This document shows, piece after piece, positions 17,153 through 24,835 of a DNA stretch of 64,000 nucleotides (position 1 is its first letter; each line of letters starts with the position of its first letter). The translations under genes and the position numbers were made by a program. Under the pieces are notes generated by a model. It was given only the letters and a program-made list of their open reading frames with translations. It made no database searches and was not told the origin of the DNA. The DNA lies in contig JBQTIR010000013.1 in NCBI GenBank assembly GCA_052387905.1, positions 70,436 to 134,435 of the forward strand, in the 5' to 3' direction. The DNA comes from JBQTII01 sp052387905. Its GTDB lineage: Bacteria; Actinomycetota; Actinomycetes; Sporichthyales; Sporichthyaceae.

Positions 17153-17491
17153 TCAGGGAGCGTCCGGGGCTCCGGACCGCGGTGCAGCGGGCGTCACCGG
17201 CGGTGTGGGGGTCAACGGCGGCGCCGGAGCATCGCTGGGGTGGGGCGCCACCGGGTTGGGCGGGGGCGTCTGCGCCGCGGTGCCGGTGGCTGCGCCGGTG
17301 GCGGTGTCCGGAGCGACCTTGTCGAGGCCCTCCTTGACCTTGCCCAGGCCCTTGTCGATCTTGTCCGCGTGCTTGCCGTGCGTCTTGGAGTCGGCGAACT
17401 CGCCCGCCTTCTCCAACCCCTTTTCGATCTTGTCGCGGTTACCGCTGACGAGATCCTGTGCCTTGTTCTTGACATTGTCGAGAATGCCCAT
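17153..17491 (-). CDS. MT0933-like antitoxin family protein
   Basis: A 112-residue protein. The first ~60 residues are a charged amphipathic repeat (MGILDNVKNKAQDLVSGN, then KIEKGLEKAGEFADSKTHGK) that matches the MT0933-like antitoxin family (PF14013), usually short helical proteins. Residues 65-112 are a Pro/Ala/Thr-rich tail (PPPNPVAPHPSDAPAPP). The ATG at 17491 has GGAGG 5 nt upstream. Family knowledge: mycobacterial Rv0909 is paired with a toxin, but no toxin gene adjoins this one, so it may be an orphan or act otherwise. It is divergent from miaA, 93 nt apart. Confidence 0.75.
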   Translation of the reverse strand: MGILDNVKNKAQDLVSGNRDKIEKGLEKAGEFADSKTHGKHADKIDKGLGKVKEGLDKVAPDTATGAATGTAAQTPPPNPVAPHPSDAPAPPLTPTPPVTPAAPRSGAPDAP

Positions 17492-17584
17492 GTCGACCTC
17501 CAGGTCGGGTGGTGTCCTACGTCGATGCTTCCCCTCCCGCGGCGCCCTACTCGTGATGCCGGTCGCACTTGCCACACTGGGGAA

Positions 17585-18490
17585 ATGAGCGCGCTTGCGG
17601 TGGTGGCCGTTGTCGGGGCCACCGCGACCGGAAAATCCGCGCTCGCGATCGAGCTGGCCGACCGTTTGGGCGGGGAGATCGTCAACGTCGACTCCATGCA
17701 GCTCTACCGCGGTATGGACATCGGGACCGCCAAGCTGACCCCTGCCGAGCGCGGCGGGATCCCGCACCATCTGCTCGACATCTGGGACGTCACCGAGCCC
17801 GCGGCGGTCGCCGAGTACCAGCGCCTGGCCCGCCGGCTGGTCGCGGATCTGCTTGCGGCGGGCACGGTTCCGGTACTGGTCGGCGGGTCGGGGCTCTACG
17901 TGCGCGCCGTGCTCGACGACCTGGACTTTCCGGGCACCGATCCCGCGATCCGCGCCCGGCTGGAGGCGGAAGTCCACGAGGCGGGGCCAGCGGTCCTGCA
18001 TGCCCGGCTGGCCACGCTGGACCCCGTCGCCGCCGAGCGGATCCTGCCCGGCAACGGCCGCCGGATCGTGCGGGCGCTGGAGGTCATCGAGATCACCGGG
18101 CGACCCTTCGTCGCCAAGCTCCCTACACCCAGCTACGTCCGCCCGGCCGTGCAGATCGGGCTCGGGATGGACCGGGCCGACCTTGACGAGCGCCTGGACA
18201 GGCGCGTCGACGCGATGTGGGCCGCCGGTCTGGTCGCCGAGGTCCGGACCCTGGAGCGCGAGGGCCTGCGCGAGGGCCGCACAGCGTCGATGGCGCTGGG
18301 GTACGCCCAGGTGCTGCGCTTCTTGGACGGCACCTGCGATGAGGCCACCGCCCGCGAGGAGACCAAACGGTCCACCCGCAAGTTCGCCCGCCGCCAGGGC
18401 GCCTGGTTCGGCCGCGACCCCCGGGTGCACTGGCTCGACGCCACCCGCCCCGACCTGCTCGACGCCGCCCTCGCCGCCGTCCGCGCCTGA
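17585..18490 (+). CDS. miaA: tRNA dimethylallyltransferase
   Basis: A 301-residue enzyme that adds the isopentenyl group to A37 of tRNAs reading UNN codons. The P-loop is GATATGKS (residues 11-18), then EIVNVDSMQLYRGMDIGTAK, HHLLDIWDVTE, VLVGGSGLYVRAVLDDL, NGRRIVRALEVIEITGRP and ALGYAQVLRFLDG. RSTRKFARRQGAWFGRD lies near the C-terminus. All major MiaA blocks are present and the length is normal. The ATG at 17585 follows GGGGAA. Position upstream of dapF and hflX is the usual actinobacterial order. Confidence 0.96.
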   Translation: MSALAVVAVVGATATGKSALAIELADRLGGEIVNVDSMQLYRGMDIGTAKLTPAERGGIPHHLLDIWDVTEPAAVAEYQRLARRLVADLLAAGTVPVLVGGSGLYVRAVLDDLDFPGTDPAIRARLEAEVHEAGPAVLHARLATLDPVAAERILPGNGRRIVRALEVIEITGRPFVAKLPTPSYVRPAVQIGLGMDRADLDERLDRRVDAMWAAGLVAEVRTLEREGLREGRTASMALGYAQVLRFLDGTCDEATAREETKRSTRKFARRQGAWFGRDPRVHWLDATRPDLLDAALAAVRA

Positions 18491-18509
18491 CTCCGAGGGC
18501 CGCGATTCG

Positions 18510-18586
18510 TGGGGACGTCATCCTGCGTGGTTGTTCCCGCGCCCGATTTGTCCGGGTTGCGACGACCACAAGTGATGACGTCCCCA
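18510..18586. repeat. Long inverted repeat between miaA and dapF
   Basis: A perfect 13-bp inverted pair TGGGGACGTCATC (18510-18522) and GATGACGTCCCCA (18574-18586) encloses a 51-nt spacer in which GTGGTTGT and ACGACCAC can pair further. It starts 20 nt after the miaA stop and ends 18 nt before the dapF -10 box. It may act as a miaA terminator or be a dispersed palindromic element. Confidence 0.65.
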
Positions 18587-18604
18587 GCGATCTGGCGCCT
18601 TCCG

Positions 18605-18610
18605 TACCCT
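18605..18610 (+). promoter_or_regulatory. -10 box of dapF
   Basis: TACCCT followed by 7 nt (GGGGGGC) and the ATG of dapF. The G-run could also act as a Shine-Dalgarno sequence if transcription starts further upstream, so leaderless initiation is likely but not certain. Confidence 0.45.
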
Positions 18611-18617
18611 GGGGGGC

Positions 18618-19523
18618 ATGAACCGGGTGCGCTTCGTCAAGGGTCACGGGACCGAGAACGACTTCGTGATCCTGCCCGACATCGCCGGCACCCTCAATCT
18701 CGACGACACCGCCGTGGCCGCGATCTGTGACCGCCGGGCCGGCCTCGGTGCTGACGGGATCCTGCGGGTCGTCACCACCAGCGCCGATCCGGAAGCCGCC
18801 GCCTACGCCGGCGCAGCCGACTGGTTCATGGACTACCGCAACGCCGACGGGTCCAAGGCGCAGATGTGCGGCAACGGGATCCGGGTGTTCGCGCGGTACC
18901 TGGTCGAGTCCGGGCTGCAGGCACCCGGCGAGTTCGCCGTCGCAACCCGCAGCGGGGTCCGGCTGCTCACCTGCCCGGCGGTCGGGGACATCACCGTCGA
19001 CATGGGCGAGTACGCCCTGCCCGACCTGGGCGCTATCGCGGTGACCGTGGGGGAGCGAACGTGGCCCGCGCTCGCGGTCACCATGCCCAATCCGCACGCG
19101 GTCGTCTTCGTCGACGACCTCTCCGACGCCGGGGATCTGCGGCGCGCCCCCACCGTCACTGCCGGCGCGTTCCCGGACGGCGTCAACGTCGAGTTCGTCG
19201 TCACCCGCGGCCCGCGGCACGTCGCGATGCGTGTGCACGAGCGCGGCGTGGGGGAGACCCGCTCGTGCGGGACTGGAGCGTGTGCGGTGATGGTCGCGGC
19301 CGCGCGGCGGGGCGGGCATGAGGCCCCGACGACGTATCGGGTCGAGTTGCCCGGCGGAACGTTGCTCATCGCGCTCACCCCCGACGGCAGGGTGGAAATG
19401 ACCGGCCCGGCTGTGCTCGTCGCGGCCGGCCACCTTCACCTGCCACTCGATATCGGGTCGAACTCGGACGCCGAGGCGTGCGACGCTGGGGCTGTCGACG
19501 CCCGCGTGGGCGTCGCACCGTGA
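18618..19523 (+). CDS. dapF: Diaminopimelate epimerase
   Basis: A 301-residue enzyme converting LL- to meso-diaminopimelate for lysine and peptidoglycan synthesis. The two catalytic cysteines are seen: Cys84 in KAQMCGNGIR and Cys217 in GETRSCGTGAC. GHGTENDF near the N-terminus and MPNPHAVVFVDD in the middle are standard. The C-terminus runs ~20 residues beyond the usual end (SNSDAEACDAGAVDARV). It is part of the conserved miaA-dapF-hflX run. Confidence 0.96.
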   Translation: MNRVRFVKGHGTENDFVILPDIAGTLNLDDTAVAAICDRRAGLGADGILRVVTTSADPEAAAYAGAADWFMDYRNADGSKAQMCGNGIRVFARYLVESGLQAPGEFAVATRSGVRLLTCPAVGDITVDMGEYALPDLGAIAVTVGERTWPALAVTMPNPHAVVFVDDLSDAGDLRRAPTVTAGAFPDGVNVEFVVTRGPRHVAMRVHERGVGETRSCGTGACAVMVAAARRGGHEAPTTYRVELPGGTLLIALTPDGRVEMTGPAVLVAAGHLHLPLDIGSNSDAEACDAGAVDARVGVAP

Positions 19524-19551
19524 GCACGCACCCCGCCTACCAAGGACGTCC

Positions 19552-21006
19552 ATGACCTCCAGCGCCGCACAACCCGAACCGGCCGACCTCCCGCAAGGCG
19601 GGGACGAGCCCGTCGAGGTGGCGCAGTCCGTTGACGTCGAGGTCGACGGCGAGCAGTACGAGCGCGAGGAGCGCGCGGCGCTGCGCCGCGTCCAGGGCCT
19701 GTCGACCGAACTCGCCGACGTCTCCATCGTGGAGTACCGCCAGCTGCGACTGGAGCGCGTCGTGCTGGTTGGCGTGTGGACCGAGGGCACCTCCGCCGAG
19801 GCCGAGAACTCGATGCTGGAGTTGCGGCGCCTGGCCGAGACGGCCGGAGCGCTGGTGCTCGACGGCTTCATCCAACGCCGCGACAAGCCGGATCCGGCCA
19901 CCTACGTCGGCTCGGGCAAGGCGAAGGAACTACGCGATGCGATCCTCGCCGAATCCGCCGACACTCTCATCTGCGACGGTGAACTGACGCCCAGTCAGCT
20001 GACGAAGCTGGAGGACGTCGTCAAGGTCAAGGTCATCGACCGGACCGCGTTGATCCTGGACATCTTCGCCCAGCATGCCCGCTCCCGCGAGGGCAAGGCG
20101 CAGGTCGAGCTGGCGCAGATGGCCTACATGATGCCGCGACTGCGCGGCTGGGGCGCGTCGATGTCGCGCCAGGGTGGTGGCCAAGCGGCCGGCGGTGTCG
20201 GCATCGGGGGCCGCGGGCCCGGTGAGACCAAGATCGAGACCGATCGGCGGCGCATCCGCACCAAGATGGCCAAGTTGCGCCGCGAGCTCGCGGAGATGGG
20301 AACCTCGCGCACGACCCAGCGCAGCGAGCGCCGGCGCACCGGGGTCGCCTCGGTGGCGATCGTCGGCTACACCAACGCCGGCAAGTCCTCGCTACTCAAC
20401 CGGCTCACCGGCGCCGGGGTGCTGGTCGAGGACGCGTTGTTCGCCACGCTGGACCCGACGGTGCGCAAGGCGCTCACCCCCGACGGGCGCGGCTTCACCC
20501 TCACCGACACCGTCGGCTTCGTGCGCCACCTGCCCCACCAGCTGGTCGAGGCTTTCCGTTCGACGCTGGAGGAGATTTCTGACGCCGACCTGATCCTGCA
20601 CATCGTCGACGGGTCCGACCCTGAACCTGAGGCGCAGCTGGTCGCGGTGCGGGCCGTCCTCGCCGACATCGACGCCAAGGACGTTCCGGAGATCGTCGTG
20701 GTGAACAAGTCCGACGCCGCGGACCCCTATGTGCTCGAGCGTCTGGTCCGCCGCGAACGCACCGCGATCGTGGTCTCGGCCCGCAGCGGCGTCGGAATCG
20801 AGAACCTGATCGAGGCGATCGCCGCCGCGATCCCGCGCCCACAGGTCGAGATCGACGTCCTGCTGCCCTACGGGCGCGGGGACCTGGTCTCCAAGGTTCA
20901 TACCGACGGCGACATCCTGACCGAGGAACACACCGCCGACGGCACCCGGATGCGCGCCCGCGTCGGTGCGGCGCTGGCCGCCGAGCTCGCCGCGTTTGCC
21001 GCCTGA
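19552..21006 (+). CDS. hflX: GTPase HflX
   Basis: A 484-residue ribosome-associated GTPase that splits or rescues stalled ribosomes. The N-terminal HflX domain (about residues 60-240) contains TYVGSGKAKEL and the glycine-rich GGVGIGGRGPGETKIETD. The G domain shows G1 GYTNAGKSS (272-280), G3 DTVGF (319-323) and G4 NKSD (385-388). An acidic N-terminal extension of ~40 residues is common in actinobacteria. The ATG at 19552 follows AAGGACG. The spacing to dapF is 28 nt, so they may be cotranscribed. Confidence 0.96.
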   Translation: MTSSAAQPEPADLPQGGDEPVEVAQSVDVEVDGEQYEREERAALRRVQGLSTELADVSIVEYRQLRLERVVLVGVWTEGTSAEAENSMLELRRLAETAGALVLDGFIQRRDKPDPATYVGSGKAKELRDAILAESADTLICDGELTPSQLTKLEDVVKVKVIDRTALILDIFAQHARSREGKAQVELAQMAYMMPRLRGWGASMSRQGGGQAAGGVGIGGRGPGETKIETDRRRIRTKMAKLRRELAEMGTSRTTQRSERRRTGVASVAIVGYTNAGKSSLLNRLTGAGVLVEDALFATLDPTVRKALTPDGRGFTLTDTVGFVRHLPHQLVEAFRSTLEEISDADLILHIVDGSDPEPEAQLVAVRAVLADIDAKDVPEIVVVNKSDAADPYVLERLVRRERTAIVVSARSGVGIENLIEAIAAAIPRPQVEIDVLLPYGRGDLVSKVHTDGDILTEEHTADGTRMRARVGAALAAELAAFAA

Positions 21007-21067
21007 ACCGCGTCATCTGCGCCGGGCCTCAGAGGTGATCGTGGGCCGGCCGAGTCGGCAACCTGGG

Positions 21068-21073
21068 TAGGCT
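21068..21073 (+). promoter_or_regulatory. -10 box for leaderless dinG transcript
   Basis: TAGGCT ends exactly 6 nt before the ATG at 21080, with no ribosome binding site between, which fits a leaderless mRNA. Confidence 0.6.
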
Positions 21074-21079
21074 CACCCG

Positions 21080-23149
21080 ATGCCCAAGCCGAGTCTGGAA
21101 GAGTTGCTCGACGCGGCGGTGGGCGACATCGACGGGGTGGCGCGCCCCGGGCAGCTGGAGATGGCCCGCGCGGTCGCCGGCGCCATCGCGACCGGGGATC
21201 ACCTGCTCGTTCAGGCCGGGACGGGCACCGGCAAATCGCTGGCGTACCTGGTGCCGGCGCTGCTGCACGGGCGCACGGTCGTCATCGCCACCGCGACCCT
21301 GGCGCTGCAGGCCCAGCTGATCCGCCGGGACCTCCCGCGCCTGATCGAGGCCGCGACGCCGGTGCTGGGGCGACGTCCGCGCTTCGCGATCCTCAAGGGC
21401 CGCAGCAACTACGTCTGCCAGCACCGCGCTGGCGGTCGCCGCGTCGGCGACGAAGGAGCCGTTGGCAATGTCATGGCCACGCTGGACGACGCGGACACAC
21501 TGTTCGGCGCCGCGGAAGTCGAAGTCCCGAGCAGTCCACTGGGCCGCGAGGTGCTGCGCGCGCGGGAATGGGCTGCGACCACCGACACCGGCGACCGCGA
21601 CGACCTGCTGCCCGGGGTGGGCGACCGCGCCTGGGCGCAGATCTCGGTGACCTCCCGCGAGTGCCTGGGCGCCACCCGGTGCCCGGAGGGCGAGACCTGC
21701 TTCGCGGAGTTGGCCCGGGTCACTGCAGGCGAGGCCGACATTGTGGTCACCAATCACGTACTGCTGGCGATCGACGCCCTGGAGAACATCCCGGTGCTGC
21801 CCGAGCACAAGGTGGTGATCGTCGACGAGGCGCATGAACTTGTCGACCGGGTCTCGGCGGTGGCCACCGCCGAACTCACGGTCGCCGTCATCGAGCGGGC
21901 GGTGCGAGCCTCGGCCCGCGTGGGCGACGAACGCGCGGTCGACATCCTGGCGAGTATCGCCGAGGGCCTGGGAGCGACGCTGGCCACGGTCGAGCCCGGG
22001 CGGCTCCACCCACCTCCTCCGCTGCTGGCGGCCGAACTCGCCGCGGTCGCGGACGCGGCTCGGGGTGTCCAGGTGTCGATCTCCTCCTCGAAGGAGGACG
22101 AACCCGACCTGGCGCTGGCCAAGCGGATCGCGCGTACGGCGCTGGAGGAGATCACGGCGACGGCCACCAGGCTCGCGACCCCGACGGAATGGGACGTCGC
22201 CTGGCTGGCGCTGGAGGAACGCCGCGGGCGGGTGCTGCGGGTTGCGCCCCTCACGGTCGCCGGCCTGCTGCGCTCCGCGCTGTTCGACTCGCGCACCGTG
22301 GTCCTCACTTCGGCGACCCTGGCCGTCGGCGGCGCCTTCGACAGCACGGCCCGCACGGTCGGGCTCAGCCCGGCCGACGCGGTGCACGCCGACGTGGACC
22401 CGGCCGGCGAGGTCGATGCTGCGCAGGACGAGGACAGCGGCGACGAGACCGATGAGGTGGCAGCACCCACCCGGTGGCGGGGATTGGATGTCGGATCCCC
22501 GTTCGACTACCGCCGCCAGGGGATCCTCTACGTCGCGCGCCACCTCCCGCCGCCTGGACGTGACGGGATGTCAGCAGCGGTGCTCGACGAGCTCGAGGCG
22601 TTGATCGAAGCGGCCGGTGGCGGCACGCTAGGCCTGTTCTCCTCCCGCCGGGCCGCGGAGCAGGCGGCAGCGGAAATGCGCCCGCGCCTTGGGGTGCAGA
22701 TCCTGGCCCAGGGCGACAAACCCCTGAACGAACTCGTCGAGGCGTTTCGCGCTGACACCACCTCGTGCCTGTTCGGGACGCTCTCCCTCTGGCAAGGCGT
22801 CGACGTCCCCGGCGATGCGTGTCGACTTGTCGTTGTCGACCGGATCCCTTTCCCGCGTCCGGATGACCCGCTCTCGGCCGCGCGGTCCGCGGCCGCGGAT
22901 GCCGCCGGAGGCAACGGCTTCATGTCGGTCTCGGCTGCCCAAGCGGCGGTCAAACTGGCGCAGGGCGCGGGAAGACTCATCCGCTCCGACTACGACCGCG
23001 GGATGGTCGCCGTGCTCGATGCCCGCCTGGCGACCGCCCGCTACTCCTCGTTCCTGCGCGCGACATTGCCACCGCTGTGGTTCACCACCGACCGCGAGGT
23101 GGCGCTGGGTGCGCTCCGCCGGTTGAACCCGGCAGCCAAAGTCGACTGA
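21080..23149 (+). CDS. dinG: ATP-dependent DNA helicase, DinG/XPD-like
   Basis: A 689-residue superfamily 2 helicase. Walker A is GTGTGKS (47-53), motif Ia TATLALQAQL follows, and the DEAH box is at 249-252 (VVIVDEAHELVD). Four cysteines at 113, 195, 201 and 207 (YVCQ, ECLGATRCPEGETCF) are placed like the [4Fe-4S] ligands of DinG/XPD enzymes. GLFSSRRAAEQ, TLSLWQGVDVPG and GRLIRSDYDRG give motifs IV-VI. By family it unwinds DNA 5'-3' in repair. Residues ~121-129, just after the first cysteine, are encoded by a 24-bp repeat found elsewhere in the window. The gene is convergent with lexA. Confidence 0.93.
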   Translation: MPKPSLEELLDAAVGDIDGVARPGQLEMARAVAGAIATGDHLLVQAGTGTGKSLAYLVPALLHGRTVVIATATLALQAQLIRRDLPRLIEAATPVLGRRPRFAILKGRSNYVCQHRAGGRRVGDEGAVGNVMATLDDADTLFGAAEVEVPSSPLGREVLRAREWAATTDTGDRDDLLPGVGDRAWAQISVTSRECLGATRCPEGETCFAELARVTAGEADIVVTNHVLLAIDALENIPVLPEHKVVIVDEAHELVDRVSAVATAELTVAVIERAVRASARVGDERAVDILASIAEGLGATLATVEPGRLHPPPPLLAAELAAVADAARGVQVSISSSKEDEPDLALAKRIARTALEEITATATRLATPTEWDVAWLALEERRGRVLRVAPLTVAGLLRSALFDSRTVVLTSATLAVGGAFDSTARTVGLSPADAVHADVDPAGEVDAAQDEDSGDETDEVAAPTRWRGLDVGSPFDYRRQGILYVARHLPPPGRDGMSAAVLDELEALIEAAGGGTLGLFSSRRAAEQAAAEMRPRLGVQILAQGDKPLNELVEAFRADTTSCLFGTLSLWQGVDVPGDACRLVVVDRIPFPRPDDPLSAARSAAADAAGGNGFMSVSAAQAAVKLAQGAGRLIRSDYDRGMVAVLDARLATARYSSFLRATLPPLWFTTDREVALGALRRLNPAAKVD
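21443..21466. repeat. 24-bp dispersed repeat inside dinG
   Basis: The 24 bases 21443-21466 are exactly identical, in inverse orientation, to 56431-56454 and differ by one base from 56469-56492. Here they encode about VGDEGAVG in the variable loop between the first two iron-sulfur cysteines. Confidence 0.7.
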
Positions 23150-23160
23150 CGGTTCGTCAG
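23146..23160. terminator. Short hairpin across the convergent dinG and lexA stops
   Basis: CTGACG-gtt-CGTCAG is a perfect 6-bp stem with a 3-nt loop that includes both stop codon regions. It could serve as a two-way terminator, though it lacks T-tracts. Confidence 0.4.
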
Positions 23161-23903
23161 ACGCGGCGTAGCACGCTGACGATTCGTCCGAGGATGGTCG
23201 CCTCGTCGCCCAGGATCGGCTCGTAGGCAGGGTTGTGCGGCATCAACCACACGTGCCCGCCCTTGCGCTTGAACGTCTTGACCGTCGCTTCACCGTCGAT
23301 CATCGCCGCGACGATGTCGCCGGGTTCGGCGACCGGCTGTTGGCGGACCACCACCCAGTCCCCGTCGCAGATTGCGGCGTCGATCATGGAGTCACCGCTG
23401 ACCTTGAGCAAGAACAAGGTGCCGTCTCCGACGAGTTCGCGGGGCAGCGGGAAGACCGACTCCACGGCCTGCTCGGCGAGGATCGGTCCGCCGGCGGCGA
23501 TGCGGCCCAGCACGGGGACGTACGCCGCGGCTGGGCGAGAAGCCCGCACGGCCTCCTCATCGACATCCATCGAGGGCTGGGCCGGCTCGACGCCCTCGGG
23601 AAGGCGGACCTCGAGCGCCCGCGGGCGGTTGGGGTCCCGGCGCAGGTAGCCCTTGCGCTCCAGGGTCATCAGCTGGTGGGAGACCGACGAGGTGGAGGTC
23701 AGGCCGACAGCCTCACCGATCTCCCGCATCGACGGCGGGTAACCCCGTCGTTCGACGGCGTCGCGGATGACTTCGAGGACCTTGCGCTGGCGCGGGGTCA
23801 GGCCCAGGGAGTCCGGGGGGCCGTCGGGGAGTGCCAGCACCTCCGCCGGGTTCGGTGCTGACGCGACTGTCCCGGGCTCGGCGGGCTTGCGTGTGCGGGC
23901 CAT
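23157..23903 (-). CDS. lexA: SOS repressor LexA
   Basis: A 248-residue repressor. The winged-helix DNA-binding domain spans about residues 35-95 (LTPRQRKVLEVIRDAVE, SMREIGEAVGLTSTSSVSHQL). The Ala137-Gly138 cleavage site lies in RIAAGGP. The catalytic pair is Ser172 (VSGDSM) and Lys209 (ATVKTFKR). It carries the ~30-residue N-terminal extension usual in actinobacteria. The ATG has AAGGAGG 7 nt upstream. It represses DNA-damage genes until RecA triggers self-cleavage. It is divergent from a LysM gene with SOS boxes on both sides, so it should repress itself and that neighbour. Confidence 0.97.
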   Translation of the reverse strand: MARTRKPAEPGTVASAPNPAEVLALPDGPPDSLGLTPRQRKVLEVIRDAVERRGYPPSMREIGEAVGLTSTSSVSHQLMTLERKGYLRRDPNRPRALEVRLPEGVEPAQPSMDVDEEAVRASRPAAAYVPVLGRIAAGGPILAEQAVESVFPLPRELVGDGTLFLLKVSGDSMIDAAICDGDWVVVRQQPVAEPGDIVAAMIDGEATVKTFKRKGGHVWLMPHNPAYEPILGDEATILGRIVSVLRRV

Positions 23904-23950
23904 CAGATGCCTCCTTGCGAGGTGCGTGCGCGCCCGATGTGGACAGGGCG

Positions 23951-23979
23951 AACGTAGCGCGTCGGGGCGACGCGATCAA
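23951..23979 (-). promoter_or_regulatory. lexA promoter
   Basis: On the minus strand, TTGATC (23979-23974) and TACGTT (23956-23951) are separated by 17 nt, a well-formed -35/-10 pair. The -35 overlaps the SOS box at 23976-23991, which explains autorepression. The start would be near 23944, about 40 nt before the ATG. Confidence 0.65.
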
Positions 23980-23991
23980 ACACATGTTCGA
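23976..23991. promoter_or_regulatory. LexA-binding SOS box (lexA side)
   Basis: TCAAACACATGTTCGA differs from the Gram-positive/actinobacterial consensus TCGAAC-N4-GTTCGA by one base. It overlaps the lexA -35. Confidence 0.75.
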
Positions 23992-24043
23992 AAGAATCTG
24001 GAAAGTGTCGGAGCGGGGGTGTAGAACTCGGGTATGCGTTCGA

Positions 24044-24059
24044 TCGAATGTGTGTTCGA
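24044..24059. promoter_or_regulatory. LexA-binding SOS box (LysM side)
   Basis: TCGAATGTGTGTTCGA differs from TCGAAC-N4-GTTCGA by one base and lies 37 nt before the LysM gene ATG. TTCGATCGAA and ATGTTCGA nearby are extra half-site-like sequences. Confidence 0.75.
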
Positions 24060-24096
24060 TGCTCGTGCGGATGTTCGAGTTCACCAGGAGGACCCC

Positions 24097-24486
24097 ATGG
24101 CCGCCACCGCTCACCTGCAGCTGGTTCCCACCCCTGACCGGCGCGACGCCCCTGCCCACCAAATCCTCCGTCGGGCCGCGGCCCCGCCGGTGAGCCGCCC
24201 GGTCGGCCTGCGCCTGACGCGCCGCGGCCGGCTGGTGGCGCTGGGGGTGCTCGTCGTCGCCATGCTCGGTCTGGGGATGACACTGGGCTCGGAGCCCAGT
24301 CGCGCCAGCGGCGCGGCCGGTGCGCCGGTGCAGTACCACCTCGTGCAGCCCGGGCAGACCCTCTGGGGGATCGCCCAGCAGGCCGCGCCGGGGACGGATC
24401 CGCGTGCAGTGATCGAGGAGATCATCAGCCTTAACGGCTTGCGCGGGACGACGCTGCAGGCGGGTGCCCGGATCGCCCTGCCGTGA
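24097..24486 (+). CDS. LysM-domain protein, likely SOS-induced division inhibitor (YneA/ChiZ-like)
   Basis: A 129-residue protein. A basic cytoplasmic N-terminus (about residues 1-45) precedes one membrane helix (LVALGVLVVAMLGLGMTL, about 48-65). An extracytoplasmic LysM domain follows (VQYHLVQPGQTLWGIAQQ to ARIALP, about 82-129). The ATG at 24097 has AGGAGGA just upstream; upstream in-frame starts would read through the SOS box. Size, topology and divergence from lexA match Bacillus YneA, C. glutamicum DivS and M. tuberculosis Rv2719c/ChiZ, which block division after DNA damage. The role here is inferred from that context and the SOS box. Confidence 0.85.
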   Translation: MAATAHLQLVPTPDRRDAPAHQILRRAAAPPVSRPVGLRLTRRGRLVALGVLVVAMLGLGMTLGSEPSRASGAAGAPVQYHLVQPGQTLWGIAQQAAPGTDPRAVIEEIISLNGLRGTTLQAGARIALP

Positions 24487-24655
24487 GCGAGCGCAGCGCG
24501 GCGACCCCGTCCGGAGTAATGCGGACACGCCGTGTTCGGGCGAATTTTCTTTGGGGTCGAGGCCCTGACCTGCTGGGACACGCCCGGCGGTATCCCGACA
24601 CGCGAGAGGGCGCGCCAGCCGCCTTGCGTCGCCCCGTCCCGGGTCCTACCGTTCC

Positions 24656-24682
24656 CTACATGTAGTAGTTACACCGATGTAA
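24656..24682. promoter_or_regulatory. Paired palindromes, candidate NrdR operator
   Basis: CTACATGTAG (24656-24665) is a perfect palindrome and TTACA-ccga-TGTAA (24669-24682) a perfect inverted repeat, with centres 15 bp apart. NrdR binds paired palindromic boxes upstream of ribonucleotide reductase genes, and nrdR-nrdJ lie downstream. The spacing is shorter than usual, so the identification is tentative. Confidence 0.4.
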
Positions 24683-24772
24683 GTCGTCCACAGGTTGTGC
24701 GCAGGCCGTGCACACGCCGTGCACACCTCATCCACACCTCGGTCCACACCGGACGCCCCGCGGCGACCACTC

Positions 24773-24812
24773 CGACCCTGAACCGACCCTGAACCGACCC
24801 TGAACCGACCCG
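24773..24812. repeat. 11-bp tandem repeat upstream of nrdR
   Basis: Three perfect copies of CGACCCTGAAC (24773-24805) followed by a partial fourth, ending 24 nt before the nrdR start. It probably lies in or next to the mRNA leader. Confidence 0.8.
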
Positions 24813-24835
24813 AATCCAGTGCTGGGAGCCTGCTT

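Larger units (their letters stand above)
24487..24835. other. Intergenic region upstream of nrdR
   Basis: This 349-nt stretch holds no convincing gene. It contains two palindromes (24656-24682) and an 11-bp tandem repeat (24773-24812), listed separately, and several GTGCACAC- and TCCACAC-like motifs between them. It should contain the nrdR-nrdJ promoter, but I could not fix a -10/-35 pair. Confidence 0.6.
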
